64,000 bases of DNA from Pseudoruegeria sp039972875 (lineage in GTDB: Bacteria; Pseudomonadota; Alphaproteobacteria; Rhodobacterales; Rhodobacteraceae): positions 50,860 to 114,859 of the forward strand of contig JBDWMA010000022.1 of assembly GCA_039972875.1 (NCBI GenBank), in the 5' to 3' direction. Positions within the stretch are counted from its first letter, which is position 1; every line of letters starts with the position of its first letter. The notes beneath the pieces are model-generated. The model had not been told where the DNA came from. It ran no database searches and worked only from the letters and a program-made list of their open reading frames with translations. The position numbers and the translations under genes are program-made. Below, one piece after another: positions 34,679 to 43,984 of this stretch.

Positions 34679-35662
34679 ATGAAAAAACGAACACTTGGCG
34701 GCGGATTTGAAGTGTCCGCATTGGGTTTAGGATGTATGGGAATGAGTGAGTTTTATGGCCCGTACGACGATACTCAGTCTATCCGTGTTCTACAAAAAGC
34801 CATTGATAGCGGTCTAAACTTTCTCGACACCGCCGATATGTACGGCCCCCATCATAATGAAAAACTCATTGGTGGTTTTCTTTCTGAAACTGACGTCGAA
34901 GTTAAAATTGCAACTAAGTTTGGCATTGTTCGTAAGCCAGGTGAATATCGTCGAAAACTAGACAATAGCCCAGCCTACGCAAGAAAGGCATGTGAATCAT
35001 CGTTAACGCGTTTGGGGGTGGATCGCATTGATCTTTACTACGTTCACAGGATCAACTCAGACGAAGAAATAGAAGATACAATCGGAGGTCTTTCCCGATT
35101 GGTCGCTGACGGAAAGATAGACCGAATAGGTCTTTGCGAAGTGAGTTCTGAAACGCTTAGACGCGCACATGCCGTCCATCCGATTACGGCCGTACAGACA
35201 GAATACTCTTTATGGTCGAGGCATGTTGAAGATGATATCTTGAAGACTTGCCGAGAGTTAGGGATTGGATTTGTTGCATATTCACCGTTAGGTCGAGGTT
35301 TTCTTACCGGACGTTTTCAATCTGATGATGCCTTTGAAGAGGGTGATTTTCGCGCCAACCTTCCGCGGTTTGAAAAAGAGGCAATGCAAACCAACCGCAG
35401 CATAAGCGATGTAGTTGGAGAGATGGCAAAGCAGCATAACTGCACTCCAGCTCAACTCTCGTTGGCTTGGTTGCTTTGGAAGGGGTCTGACATCGTCCCG
35501 ATACCCGGCACCAAAAATTTGCGACATCTGACTGATAACATCGAGGCAGTTGACATCGAGATAGACGATGCAGCGTGGAACGCTTTTGACAACACGATAT
35601 CGCGTTTACCAGTTCAAGGTGCTCGCTACACCAACGAGGGAATGAAAGGCGTCAATGCTTAG
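34679..35662 (+). CDS. Aldo/keto reductase
   Basis: The start is ATG 34679 (MKKRTLGGGFEVSALGLGCMGMSE), with AAGGGAGAG upstream; 327 aa. 'FLDTADMYGPHHNE' holds the Asp and Tyr, 'IATKFG' the Lys, 'LYYVHR' the His of the AKR tetrad. It uses NADPH to reduce carbonyls. In this locus it may reduce a keto or butenolide intermediate made by the AfsA-like enzyme; that is inference. It leads an operon with an SDR and an exporter. Confidence 0.92.
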   Translation: MKKRTLGGGFEVSALGLGCMGMSEFYGPYDDTQSIRVLQKAIDSGLNFLDTADMYGPHHNEKLIGGFLSETDVEVKIATKFGIVRKPGEYRRKLDNSPAYARKACESSLTRLGVDRIDLYYVHRINSDEEIEDTIGGLSRLVADGKIDRIGLCEVSSETLRRAHAVHPITAVQTEYSLWSRHVEDDILKTCRELGIGFVAYSPLGRGFLTGRFQSDDAFEEGDFRANLPRFEKEAMQTNRSISDVVGEMAKQHNCTPAQLSLAWLLWKGSDIVPIPGTKNLRHLTDNIEAVDIEIDDAAWNAFDNTISRLPVQGARYTNEGMKGVNA

Positions 35663-35749
35663 GACGCTTGGCGTCTTCAATTGCACACGGTTCCGCAAAA
35701 GTCGTTGGATTCACGTTTCAAATCAACATAACTATCTAGGAGTAAATTC

Positions 35750-36466
35750 ATGAAAGCCAAAAGGATATTCGTTACTGGTGCAACTGGTGGCATTGGAGCC
35801 GCAGTTGTTCAAAAATTACTAAATTCCGGTCATTCAGTCGTTGGCGGTGACATTCTAACCGCAGAAGAATCCGAGTTTGTCAAAGACGGTCTAGCGTATG
35901 ATTTTCACAAATTTGACATTTGTGACATGAATGAATGTCAGAAGGTGATCGCGAAAGCAGCTGAAACGTTAGGTGGTCTTGATTGCATTGTGAACGTTGC
36001 AGGGGTTTGCTTTGGTGGCGATCCAGAGACCGCTGATGAAGATGAATGGGCTAAGACATTCGATATCAATGTCAAAGGTGTCTTCCAGTTCACTAAAGCC
36101 GCCTTACCTTTTCTGAAGCAACAAGACCGAGCTGATATTATCAATATATCTTCTATCTGGGGCGTTGATCACAACCCAAACCTGTTGTCTTATTCTTCGT
36201 CAAAATTTGCCATCGAAGGATATTCAGGCGGCCTCAGACAATGGGGTATGACACAAAATATTCGTGTTTGCGCCTTGCAGGTAGACAAAGTTGACACAGG
36301 TTTTCGGCGAAATCTAGGAGCTGCCGGAGAGCTTCCCAAAGAGAAACTTGCGGACATGCTAACATCTGAGGATGTCGCAGAAGCCGTCGACTTCGTACTT
36401 TCAACTAAAGCTACCTCTCAGGTGTCCTCTATGAGGCTCGATGCACCACTTTGGTATCAGGATTAA
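35750..36466 (+). CDS. Short-chain dehydrogenase/reductase (SDR)
   Basis: The protein has 238 aa. 'FVTGATGGIGAAVVQ' is the cofactor motif, 'NVAGV' the NNAG-like motif, 'SSIWG' the catalytic Ser and 'YSSSKFAIEG' the YxxxK motif. It starts 87 nt after the aldo/keto reductase with AGGAG upstream. Together they give the locus two NAD(P)H-dependent reductases, which fits multi-step carbonyl reduction. The substrate is unknown. Confidence 0.92.
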   Translation: MKAKRIFVTGATGGIGAAVVQKLLNSGHSVVGGDILTAEESEFVKDGLAYDFHKFDICDMNECQKVIAKAAETLGGLDCIVNVAGVCFGGDPETADEDEWAKTFDINVKGVFQFTKAALPFLKQQDRADIINISSIWGVDHNPNLLSYSSSKFAIEGYSGGLRQWGMTQNIRVCALQVDKVDTGFRRNLGAAGELPKEKLADMLTSEDVAEAVDFVLSTKATSQVSSMRLDAPLWYQD

Positions 36467-36475
36467 AGGAAACGC

Positions 36476-37405
36476 ATGATGAATCCTTCCCCGCAAACCG
36501 CAGTTACATTGACGTTGTTGGCAACATTTTTTTGGGGTTCGAATTTCCAAGCCACCAAAATTGCTCTCGAGAGTATTCCACCATGGACCGCATCGGTTGA
36601 GCGTTTTCTCATCGCCGTGATCGCAATCATGGTTGTGATGGTTTATAAAGGTGCTTTTAGGCGCGAAATACTTGCCAGGAACCTGACGGCATTCATCGTT
36701 CTCGGGATTGTCGGTGTTGCCGGGTTCAACGGTGCACTTTTTGTTGGTCTACAGACTTCCAATCCGATTACCGCAGCATTGATCATGGCAACAACTCCGA
36801 TTTCTGCCAACATCGTAGAAGCGCTGATCAACAAGAAACGCCCAGATTTCTTGCGTGTGATAGGTATGGCCATCAGCTTGCTTGGTGTGGCGCTCGTTGT
36901 TACGAATGGTCAGATTGTATCTGGACATATCTCGTTTGCCTCCGGTGATCTTGTGATCTTAGCAGGCAGTATAGCTTGGGCGGTTTATACTGTTGGCACT
37001 CGCGTTTTCGTATCTGACTCCACACCTTTGGAAACAACAGCATGGACCATGCTTTTTGGAACTATCGGCTTAGGTGTAATGGCCTTCGCGGTAGAAGTAC
37101 CGATTGCCGACATGCAATCCGGCAGTTCCTTAAGTCATCTCGCTTGTCTTTATATGGGGATCGCGGGTTCTGTCTTGGCTTATCTATTTTGGAATGTTGG
37201 TGTCGCAACCAGAGGGCCAGGTAAGACATCGATCTTCTTTAATTTCGTTCCGGTATTTGCGCTTGTTGTTGCCGCTGTGTTGGGGCAACTCCCCTCTGCC
37301 ATCCAGTTACTCGGTGTGTTTGTAACCATCTGTGGTGTCCTCATCGCCCAAGGTCAAATCACATCTTGGATGGCTCAATCGCGTAGATCAAACCAAGTCA
37401 CCTAA
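36476..37405 (+). CDS. EamA-family (DMT) transporter
   Basis: The protein has 309 aa with about ten hydrophobic segments and two EamA repeats ('TFFWGSNFQATKIAL...' and 'GSIAWAVYTVGTRVF...'). Such proteins export metabolites and amino-acid-like compounds. It follows the SDR by 9 nt, so it is a likely exporter of the product of this locus. Confidence 0.9.
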   Translation: MMNPSPQTAVTLTLLATFFWGSNFQATKIALESIPPWTASVERFLIAVIAIMVVMVYKGAFRREILARNLTAFIVLGIVGVAGFNGALFVGLQTSNPITAALIMATTPISANIVEALINKKRPDFLRVIGMAISLLGVALVVTNGQIVSGHISFASGDLVILAGSIAWAVYTVGTRVFVSDSTPLETTAWTMLFGTIGLGVMAFAVEVPIADMQSGSSLSHLACLYMGIAGSVLAYLFWNVGVATRGPGKTSIFFNFVPVFALVVAAVLGQLPSAIQLLGVFVTICGVLIAQGQITSWMAQSRRSNQVT

Positions 37406-37572
37406 ACGAATTATGCAACGTCGATGAGTTTATACAACGATGTTGCACACCGTTTCTCATCGTCCACTCTTCAGTGGTCAAGATGAGTGACCTGAGGCGA
37501 CAGGCCGCGTGCTTTGGGCACAAGGAAGCCAATTGTGTTGGCTAATGGCCCAAACCAGCGCTAATCATTGGC

Positions 37573-38427
37573 TGGACCTGTCGTGGATTTGTACCGCTCC
37601 TTTGACTTGGTATCTTGCCCCAAAAGAGAAACGATATGGCATCACCACAACGTACCCCAGAGTTCCGCGCAGAAGCGGTTCGTATAGCTTTGATCAGCGG
37701 AGTGTCACGCAAGCAGATAGCGTCTGATCTTGGGGTTGGTTTTTCAACGCTGAGCCGCTGAATACAGCAAAATCAGGGCAGTCCTGACAAACCAACTGTG
37801 CAGTCTGATATGGAACGCGAGCTTGCTGAGCTACGTAGAGAAAACCGTTCGCTGCGCGAGGAGAGGGAAGTGCTAAAAAGTGCCACCCAGTTCTTTGCGG
37901 AGCGAAGCAAATTAGGTTCGCGTTTATTGCAGAGAATAAGGATATGTTGCCGATCAATCAGCTGTATCTGGCCGTGATCTTGAACCTGTATTCACGGCGC
38001 GTGATTGGCTGGGCCGTGAGCAACCGTATGAAGCGTGATCTGGCGATCCGCGCCTTGGAAATGGCTATCAATCTACGTAAACCACCCAAAGGCTGCATCC
38101 AACATACAGACCGTGGGTCGCAATATTGTTCGCACAACTATCAGAAAATCCTGTGACAGCGCGGCTTCATAGTGACTATGAGTGGAAAGGGAAATTGCTA
38201 TGACAATGCGGCTGTTGAGGCGTTCTTCAAAACCATCAAAGCGGAATTGATCTGGCGCGATACATGGGAAACCCGCAAGAAGGTTTAGATGGCAATCTTC
38301 AAGTACATCAACGGCTTCTACACTCCACGTCACCGCCACTCAGCCTGGGCTGGAAAAGTCCCGTCGCTTTCGAACGGAAGGTGGCTTAAACGACCACCAG
38401 GGGCGGCACTAAAGCGGGACAGGTCCA
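37573..38427 (+). mobile_element. Decayed IS3-family insertion sequence
   Basis: The ends match as inverted repeats: TGGACCTGTC at 37573 and its complement GACAGGTCCA ending at 38427. Inside is an OrfA from ATG 37636 with a TGA replacing a sense codon at 37759, then a deletion removing the start of OrfB, then the OrfB DDE region ('NLYSRRVIGWAVS', 'HTDRGSQYCSHNY', 'MSGKGNCYDNAAVEAFFKTIKAEL') broken by stops at 38154 and 38286. It can no longer transpose. Confidence 0.85.
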
Positions 38428-38478
38428 CCTTACATTGGACCCTTACCAATGCCGTTGGATCACCAATAGAGGCTGTGC

Positions 38479-39696
38479 TTAGTATTCTGCTTCGTCGGCT
38501 TGGGCCGCTGCATGCATATCGGTAAGGAAACTCGGATCAGCGGCATGGACTCTGTTCCATGTTGGAATGAACGGGGTCTCATGCGGGTTGTCTAAGAATG
38601 CCTGACCCGCGCGCATGATGTTTTCTGCAAAGAGCTCGATTGAGCGCTCTTCCGAGTGGCGATCAATCTCGATCCCATTCATTTTTGCATCGCTGCAATA
38701 GCTATCCAGTAGATCCAAAGCCGAGCGGTAATAAGTTGCCTTAAGGGTCCGGAACACATTGGGTGTAAACACTGTGCCATCAGCCGCAAGCTTTCGAAAG
38801 ATCGCTTTGCAAATATCGGTCGACATCCGGTTTAGGCCAGCCTCGGCTTTATCTGGGCTCAGCTTTTGGTGCTTGTGATCATAGGCGTCGGAAATTTCGA
38901 CCTGACAGACAGCTTTCGGCGCTAAGTTGCGCCATGCTTCGGACAACACCCCAATCTCGAGCCCCCAATCGGAAGGAATGCGTAAATCAGGTAGTATCGC
39001 GGTCCGCATCGCAAATTCGCCTGATAACGGATAGCGAAAACTGCGTAAGTAATCGATATAATCTCGTGTGCCAATCACGCGGTTTAACGCAATTAAAAGG
39101 GGGCTAACCAATAAGCGGGTGACACGTCCATTGAGCTTACCATCCCCGATCCGTGCGTAATATCCCTTCGCGACTTGATAGGGGAACGTGGGGTTCGCAA
39201 CCGGATAGACCAACCGCGCGAGCATTTCTTTATCATAGGTAAGAATGTCGCAATCATGAATTGCCATGATATCAGTGTCAGAGCAGCTCATCAAATAGCC
39301 AAGCGCGGACCACACGTTTTTGCCCTTACCTTGCTCACTTGGCGCAAGACCCAAAGCATCCAACCGTGCCCCGAGTGCCAGCATGCGTGGGCTGTTGTTC
39401 CAGATAACGATATGGTTCTGGTTAAGCCCCTTAAAAAACTCTTTGGCATGACGGTATTGCGGTTCATCGGCTGCATCCAAACCGATGATGATCCGATGCA
39501 GATATTGCACATCTGCCAGCTCCTTCAGGATATGAGGCATGGCATCGCCCTCAAGCTCTGAGTAGAGGCAGGGTAAAATCAGCGCTATCTTTCTGTTACT
39601 CGAAAAAGCGCGTAACTCTGCCTCCATCTCACCGACTTTACGCATGCGCAGATTGTGTAAGGTCGTGATGTTTCCGTTCTGATGGAAGTCAGCCAT
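38479..39696 (-). CDS. Glycosyltransferase, glucosyl/mannosyl-3-phosphoglycerate synthase-like
   Basis: The start is ATG 39696 (MADFHQNGNITTLHNLRMRK), 405 aa; the longer frame lies inside the phosphatase gene. 'KIALILPCLYSELEGDAMPHILKELADVQYLHRIIIGLDAADE' and 'IMAIHDCDILTYDKEMLARL' form a GT-A fold with a DCD metal motif, resembling sugar-3-phosphoglycerate synthases. Paired with the next gene it would make glucosylglycerate or mannosylglycerate, a compatible solute. It overlaps that gene by 8 nt. The sugar donor cannot be read from sequence. Confidence 0.72.
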   Translation of the reverse strand: MADFHQNGNITTLHNLRMRKVGEMEAELRAFSSNRKIALILPCLYSELEGDAMPHILKELADVQYLHRIIIGLDAADEPQYRHAKEFFKGLNQNHIVIWNNSPRMLALGARLDALGLAPSEQGKGKNVWSALGYLMSCSDTDIMAIHDCDILTYDKEMLARLVYPVANPTFPYQVAKGYYARIGDGKLNGRVTRLLVSPLLIALNRVIGTRDYIDYLRSFRYPLSGEFAMRTAILPDLRIPSDWGLEIGVLSEAWRNLAPKAVCQVEISDAYDHKHQKLSPDKAEAGLNRMSTDICKAIFRKLAADGTVFTPNVFRTLKATYYRSALDLLDSYCSDAKMNGIEIDRHSEERSIELFAENIMRAGQAFLDNPHETPFIPTWNRVHAADPSFLTDMHAAAQADEAEY

Positions 39697-40492
39697 TTTT
39701 GAAGTCCTGTCCTTGTTCAAAGCGTCTGAGGAGGTCACATAGGGCCAAATTCCAGCCAAGGGGCCCGGCTTCCTCTGTGCGTATAATTTGCCCGGCAGCC
39801 TCGGTGCTGAGCTGATGTATCGGTGGGCGTGTCGGGTTGGCAACGATGACCCCAGTGTCGGCGTATTCCAACATCTCAATGTCATTGGGGGCATCGCCAA
39901 GCGCGATCGTATAGCGAGGTTGATAAGTTTCAATAATCTTGCGCATTTGATCAACCTTGTTGGCCCCAAATGACAATGTCAAAAACCGGCCGCCTTGCTG
40001 AGCGGTGACACCATGTATCGCTAACGCAGCCAAAAATTCGTTGCGTTGAGACGTGTTTCCTAACCAAAGGCCTGGCTCTGAAAAGCTTCTGGTTTGCGCC
40101 AAAACGGCGCTTTCTAAAGTTAGTCCTGTCATCTGCACAATTTCAGCCGCAGAGACATCGCCAAAACCGCGAAACAAAACGCGTAGCTCTGTAGGAATAT
40201 CATCCAGTATCGCCCGAATAGTGCGATACTGAGCATCATCGGGCGTTTCCCCCAGAAATGGAGGCAAAATACCGGACCCATTTTCTACAATCGCAGGCCA
40301 AGCATCGCATCCTATTTCAGCGCGAAGGCGATAGATTTCCGGGGCCGTTTTGCTGCTCGCTAAGACCAAACCCGCGGCTAATCGATCTAACATTTCCAGA
40401 GCCACCACGGCAGGCGAAAAATCGTAGGTGTGGTGATCAATCAGCGTTCCATCGAGATCAGAAAAAACAATCAATTCACTGTGTTGCGTCAT
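39689..40492 (-). CDS. HAD-IIB phosphatase, sugar-3-phosphoglycerate phosphatase-like (MpgP family)
   Basis: The protein has 267 aa. 'LIVFSDLDGTLIDHHTYDFSPAVVALEML' (nucleophile), 'LVLASSKTAPEI' and 'ALGDAPNDIEMLEYADTGVIVANPTRP' are typical of mannosyl- and glucosyl-3-phosphoglycerate phosphatases. It would dephosphorylate the product of the overlapping glycosyltransferase. Together they form a two-gene osmolyte operon on the minus strand. Confidence 0.82.
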   Translation of the reverse strand: MTQHSELIVFSDLDGTLIDHHTYDFSPAVVALEMLDRLAAGLVLASSKTAPEIYRLRAEIGCDAWPAIVENGSGILPPFLGETPDDAQYRTIRAILDDIPTELRVLFRGFGDVSAAEIVQMTGLTLESAVLAQTRSFSEPGLWLGNTSQRNEFLAALAIHGVTAQQGGRFLTLSFGANKVDQMRKIIETYQPRYTIALGDAPNDIEMLEYADTGVIVANPTRPPIHQLSTEAAGQIIRTEEAGPLGWNLALCDLLRRFEQGQDFKNG

Positions 40493-40976
40493 GCCCTGAC
40501 ATTTGCAACTTCATTCAAAAAACGCAAGTGAGAGGCATTTTTTTGTAAGGTACTGCGCCAATCTAGGTGAATCGTGATCGCAAATGTAGGAGAAAGGGGA
40601 AATAGTGCACAGTTTTTAAGCCTTCGACTGTCCTCAAAAGGATTGATGTATTGCACGCACCGGAAATGTCCGGTTTCCGCGCCATACCTGTCGTAAGTGT
40701 ATAGGAACGTTGCTCCAAGGCGATGTCCCTGAAGTGGACGCTGAGACAGGCAGTATAGACTCCTAGGGTGCCGATGACGGTTCTGAGGATAAGAAGTCAA
40801 TCTGTACGCTTATGTGAAGGACGGCTGCCAAGACATCGGCTTAACCAGATTCAAAATTGCCAAAAAATACAGCAAAAAGCCTTTTCTTAACGTTTTTTTA
40901 ACCAATAAGCGGTCGCCGTAACGGTCTTCACCTGAACCTACTTGATCCAAACTGGGTACTGATCCTCATTAAAAAG
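40493..40976. other. Intergenic region upstream of the guanidine operon
   Basis: It contains the promoters of the divergent osmolyte and guanidine operons. Short open frames (for example 40489-40800 on the minus strand) show no family and no ribosome site. No -35/-10 pair stands out. The riboswitch begins at its right end. Confidence 0.4.
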
Positions 40977-41092
40977 GCAGGGTGCTTAGGGTTCCGCGGA
41001 TACGACAATTGGTATTCGGTCTGGTCCGAGAAGCGCCACCAGTGCGGCAAAATCCGCAAGGGCACACGGCGGGGCAAAATCCCGGGAGGTTA
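40977..41092 (+). promoter_or_regulatory. Guanidine-I (ykkC) riboswitch
   Basis: The conserved blocks of the guanidine-I aptamer occur in order: TTAGGGTTCCG (about 40986), then a variable stem-loop, CTGGTCCGAGA (about 41021), then ACACGGCGGGGC (about 41064) and AAAATCCCGGGAGG (41076-41089). This closely follows the textbook ykkC consensus. It lies about 90 nt before a binding-protein gene, so it should switch on the operon when guanidinium binds. The on-switch mechanism and 3' expression platform (41090-41183) are inferred. Confidence 0.93.
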
Positions 41093-41183
41093 CTGCGCTG
41101 GTTTAATCCGCGCTCTAATTCCATGTTCCGCCAGCGCGACCAAACCATCTTTATAAGAGGCGGGACGCATAACGGGGAATACA

Positions 41184-42251
41184 ATGACAACAACCAAACT
41201 CTTATCCTCCGCCGCCGTTTGCGCAGCTCTATTTTCATCTTTTTCGATGCCAGCCTATGCCCAAGAGAAAGACGAATTCAGATTAGCATGGTCAATCTAC
41301 GTCGGTTGGATGCCTTGGGGCTATCTGGATGAAAGCGGTATTATGGACGAATGGGCTGACAAATACGGCATCTCTGTCGAGATAGTTCAAATCAACGACT
41401 ATGTTGAATCCATTAACCAATATACAGTCGGTGCGTTTGACGGTGTATCCGCGACGAACATGGACACGCTTTCGATTCCGTCAGGCGGCGGCGTTGATAC
41501 AACCGCTCTTATCATCGGCGATTATTCGAACGGTAATGATGCTGTGATCATGAAGGGCGATGGCACACTTGCTGATCTTGTCGACAAGCCTGTGAATCTC
41601 GTTGAACTATCCGTTTCGCACTACCTATTGGCACGTGGTCTAGACACAGTTGGCCTCTCGGAAGCTGATCTTGATGGTGTGATCAATACCTCCGACGCTG
41701 ACATGATCGCGGCATACGCCACAGATGATGTGCAAGCGCTTGTGACATGGAACCCACTTGTGGCCGAAATCACGGATAGCAATCCAGAAGCCAACGTCTT
41801 GTTTGACAGCTCTATGATCCCCGGCGAGATTTTGGACCTCATGGTCGTTAACACCGAAACGCTGGCCGATAACCCAGACTTTGGTAAAGCTGTCGTTGGC
41901 GCTTGGTACGAAGTTATGACTTTGATTGCCGCCGGCGATGAAGAAGCGTTGACAGCCATGGCTGAAGCGTCGGGCACCGACCTCGAGGGGTTCAAAGCGC
42001 AGCTTGCCGCTACTGAGATGTTTGTGGACCCTGCCGCTGCGGTGGCACAGGCGTCGTCGGACGAACTACCGACCACGATGACGACCATTGCCGAGTTCCT
42101 GTTTGATAAAGGCATCTTGGGTGTTGGCGCTCCAAGCGCTGACTTTGTTGGGATTGAATATCCGGGCGGGGTTATCACCGGAAACGATGCAAACGTTATG
42201 CTTCGGTTTGACGAGACCTACATGCAAATGGCCGCTGACGGCGAATTGTAA
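41184..42251 (+). CDS. Guanidine-type ABC transporter, substrate-binding protein
   Basis: The protein has 355 aa with a signal peptide (cleaved after about SMPAYA). 'FRLAWSIYVGWMPWGYLDESGIMDEWADKYGI' and 'SINQYTVGAFDGVSATNMDTLSIPSGGGVDTTALIIGDYSNGNDAV' are typical of the NMT1/TauA-like proteins annotated as putative urea ABC binding proteins. Under a guanidine-I riboswitch and beside a guanidine hydrolase, guanidinium is the likely ligand. It is the first gene of the operon. Confidence 0.88.
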   Translation: MTTTKLLSSAAVCAALFSSFSMPAYAQEKDEFRLAWSIYVGWMPWGYLDESGIMDEWADKYGISVEIVQINDYVESINQYTVGAFDGVSATNMDTLSIPSGGGVDTTALIIGDYSNGNDAVIMKGDGTLADLVDKPVNLVELSVSHYLLARGLDTVGLSEADLDGVINTSDADMIAAYATDDVQALVTWNPLVAEITDSNPEANVLFDSSMIPGEILDLMVVNTETLADNPDFGKAVVGAWYEVMTLIAAGDEEALTAMAEASGTDLEGFKAQLAATEMFVDPAAAVAQASSDELPTTMTTIAEFLFDKGILGVGAPSADFVGIEYPGGVITGNDANVMLRFDETYMQMAADGEL

Positions 42252-42315
42252 GTTTGGTTCTGATGGCGCGCCATTCACCGTTGAAATCCATTACTCGCCC
42301 AATCGGAGGCGCTTC

Positions 42316-43128
42316 ATGAGGCTAATCAACCGGATACCATCACGGCCCAATGGCATATTGCTTGCAACACTGCCTTTTGTGCTGATGCTGATCGCCTATT
42401 CCATCGCTTCAGAGATACGGTTAACTGCAAACCCTCAAGATAAATTGCTGCCCGCCTTAGGCACCATTGGGGAAACCGCCTTGCGGCTGTTTAGTGAACC
42501 AGATCGTCGGTCGGGCGATGTTTTGCTTTGGCTCGACACCAAGGCATCTTTGATGCGGCTATTGCTCGGTGTTGGTATTTCGGCGGTCATTTCGCTGTTC
42601 CTTGGCATGGCCATTGGCTTGTTTCCCTTTGCACGATCGGGTTTTTCTAGTTTTGTTGCTGTCTTGTCGATGGTTCCGCCGCTGGCACTTTTGCCCATTT
42701 TGTTCATCGTTTTCGGATTGGGAGAGCTGTCTAAGGTCGTCTTGATCGTTGTCGGTATTACACCCTTTATGACGCGCGACTTGTCTCAGCGCGTTCTCGA
42801 CATTCCGGCAGAGCAATTGATCAAGGCACAGACGATTGGCGCGTCATCTTGGGTTATCGCGTTGCGGGTTGCGTTGCCGCAAGTCTTGCCGCGATTGATT
42901 TCTAACGTTCGGCTCTCTCTGGGCTCTGCGTGGTTGTTCTTGATTGCCGCAGAGGCTGTCGCATCTGATGTCGGGCTTGGCTACCGCATTTTCTTGGTCC
43001 GCCGATATCTGGCGATGGATGTCATTCTGACCTACGTCATTTGGATTACTTTGCTGGCTTTCATTGTGGATTGGGCCCTTAAAACCCTGTCCCGTAAAGC
43101 GTTCCCATGGATGGAGGCAGGGCTATGA
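42316..43128 (+). CDS. Guanidine-type ABC transporter permease (SsuC/TauC-like)
   Basis: The start is ATG 42316 (MRLINRIPSRPNG), with CGGAGG upstream; 270 aa. About six hydrophobic segments and the loop 'AEQLIKAQTIGASSWVIALRVALPQVLPRLISNVRLSLGSAW' match the SsuC/TauC permeases. It overlaps the ATPase gene by 4 nt (ATGA). It forms the membrane channel for the imported guanidine. Confidence 0.9.
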   Translation: MRLINRIPSRPNGILLATLPFVLMLIAYSIASEIRLTANPQDKLLPALGTIGETALRLFSEPDRRSGDVLLWLDTKASLMRLLLGVGISAVISLFLGMAIGLFPFARSGFSSFVAVLSMVPPLALLPILFIVFGLGELSKVVLIVVGITPFMTRDLSQRVLDIPAEQLIKAQTIGASSWVIALRVALPQVLPRLISNVRLSLGSAWLFLIAAEAVASDVGLGYRIFLVRRYLAMDVILTYVIWITLLAFIVDWALKTLSRKAFPWMEAGL

Positions 43129-43880
43129 GTTTTGTAGCGGTGCGCGATATTTGGCAGGCTTACGGGGATCGTTCGATCATTGAACGGGTGAACCTTGATG
43201 TTGATGAAGGTGAATTTGTTTCCATCGTTGGCGCGTCTGGCTGTGGAAAATCCACGTTCCTGCGGTTGCTTTTGGCGCAAGAACGACCAACACGCGGATC
43301 GATTTGTATTGATGGCGGGGCACCGGCGGTTGAACCAAACCTTGAACGCGGTGTGGTGTTTCAAAAGTACTCTGTCTTTCCCCATCTTTCTGTCCGTGAA
43401 AACCTAGTGGCCGGCGAAGGGTTTAAGACGCGATCTGGCTATTTATTTGGTAAGGAACGTCGCGCGGCGGTTGAACGCGCCGATGAGATGCTGCTGCGGA
43501 TCGGACTTAACCATGTGGCAAAGCAATACCCTGCATCGTTGTCTGGTGGGATGCAGCAACGGCTCGCAATCGGTCAGGCCATGGCGGCCAAACCACGGGT
43601 ATTGCTGCTGGATGAACCCTTTGGCGCATTGGACCCCGGTACGCGTTTGCAAATGCACGATTTCTTGATGGAATTGCGTGAAGAAACCAACATGACCGTG
43701 TTCATGGTGACCCATGATCTAGAAGAGGGTTTCAAGTTGGGTGAACGCGTGTTGGTCTTTGATAAACCCCGCTGGGACCCCCATGATCCCGGTGCCTACG
43801 GCGCCACCGTTACATACGATTTTGATGCACGTGATGGCGGGATACCCTTCCAACAAATTTTAGGAAAGCACCCCGCGTAA
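43125..43880 (+). CDS. Guanidine-type ABC transporter ATP-binding protein (SsuB/TauB-like)
   Basis: The start is ATG 43125 (MSFVAVRDIWQAYGDRS), which overlaps the permease stop and has GGAGG upstream; 251 aa. Walker A is GASGCGKS, the signature LSGGMQQR, Walker B LLLDEPFGALD, followed by 'VTHDLEEGFKLGERVLVF'. It powers uptake. A 104-nt gap separates it from the hydrolase gene. Confidence 0.93.
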   Translation: MSFVAVRDIWQAYGDRSIIERVNLDVDEGEFVSIVGASGCGKSTFLRLLLAQERPTRGSICIDGGAPAVEPNLERGVVFQKYSVFPHLSVRENLVAGEGFKTRSGYLFGKERRAAVERADEMLLRIGLNHVAKQYPASLSGGMQQRLAIGQAMAAKPRVLLLDEPFGALDPGTRLQMHDFLMELREETNMTVFMVTHDLEEGFKLGERVLVFDKPRWDPHDPGAYGATVTYDFDARDGGIPFQQILGKHPA

Positions 43881-43984
43881 ACGACTGCATAAGTTTCACT
43901 GCACGCGCTGCTGGGCTCCGTGTGCAGGCTGTCATCAAAGCCCAGAAAATATGCCCCTTTGGGCATCACTTTAGGACAAAAAAG

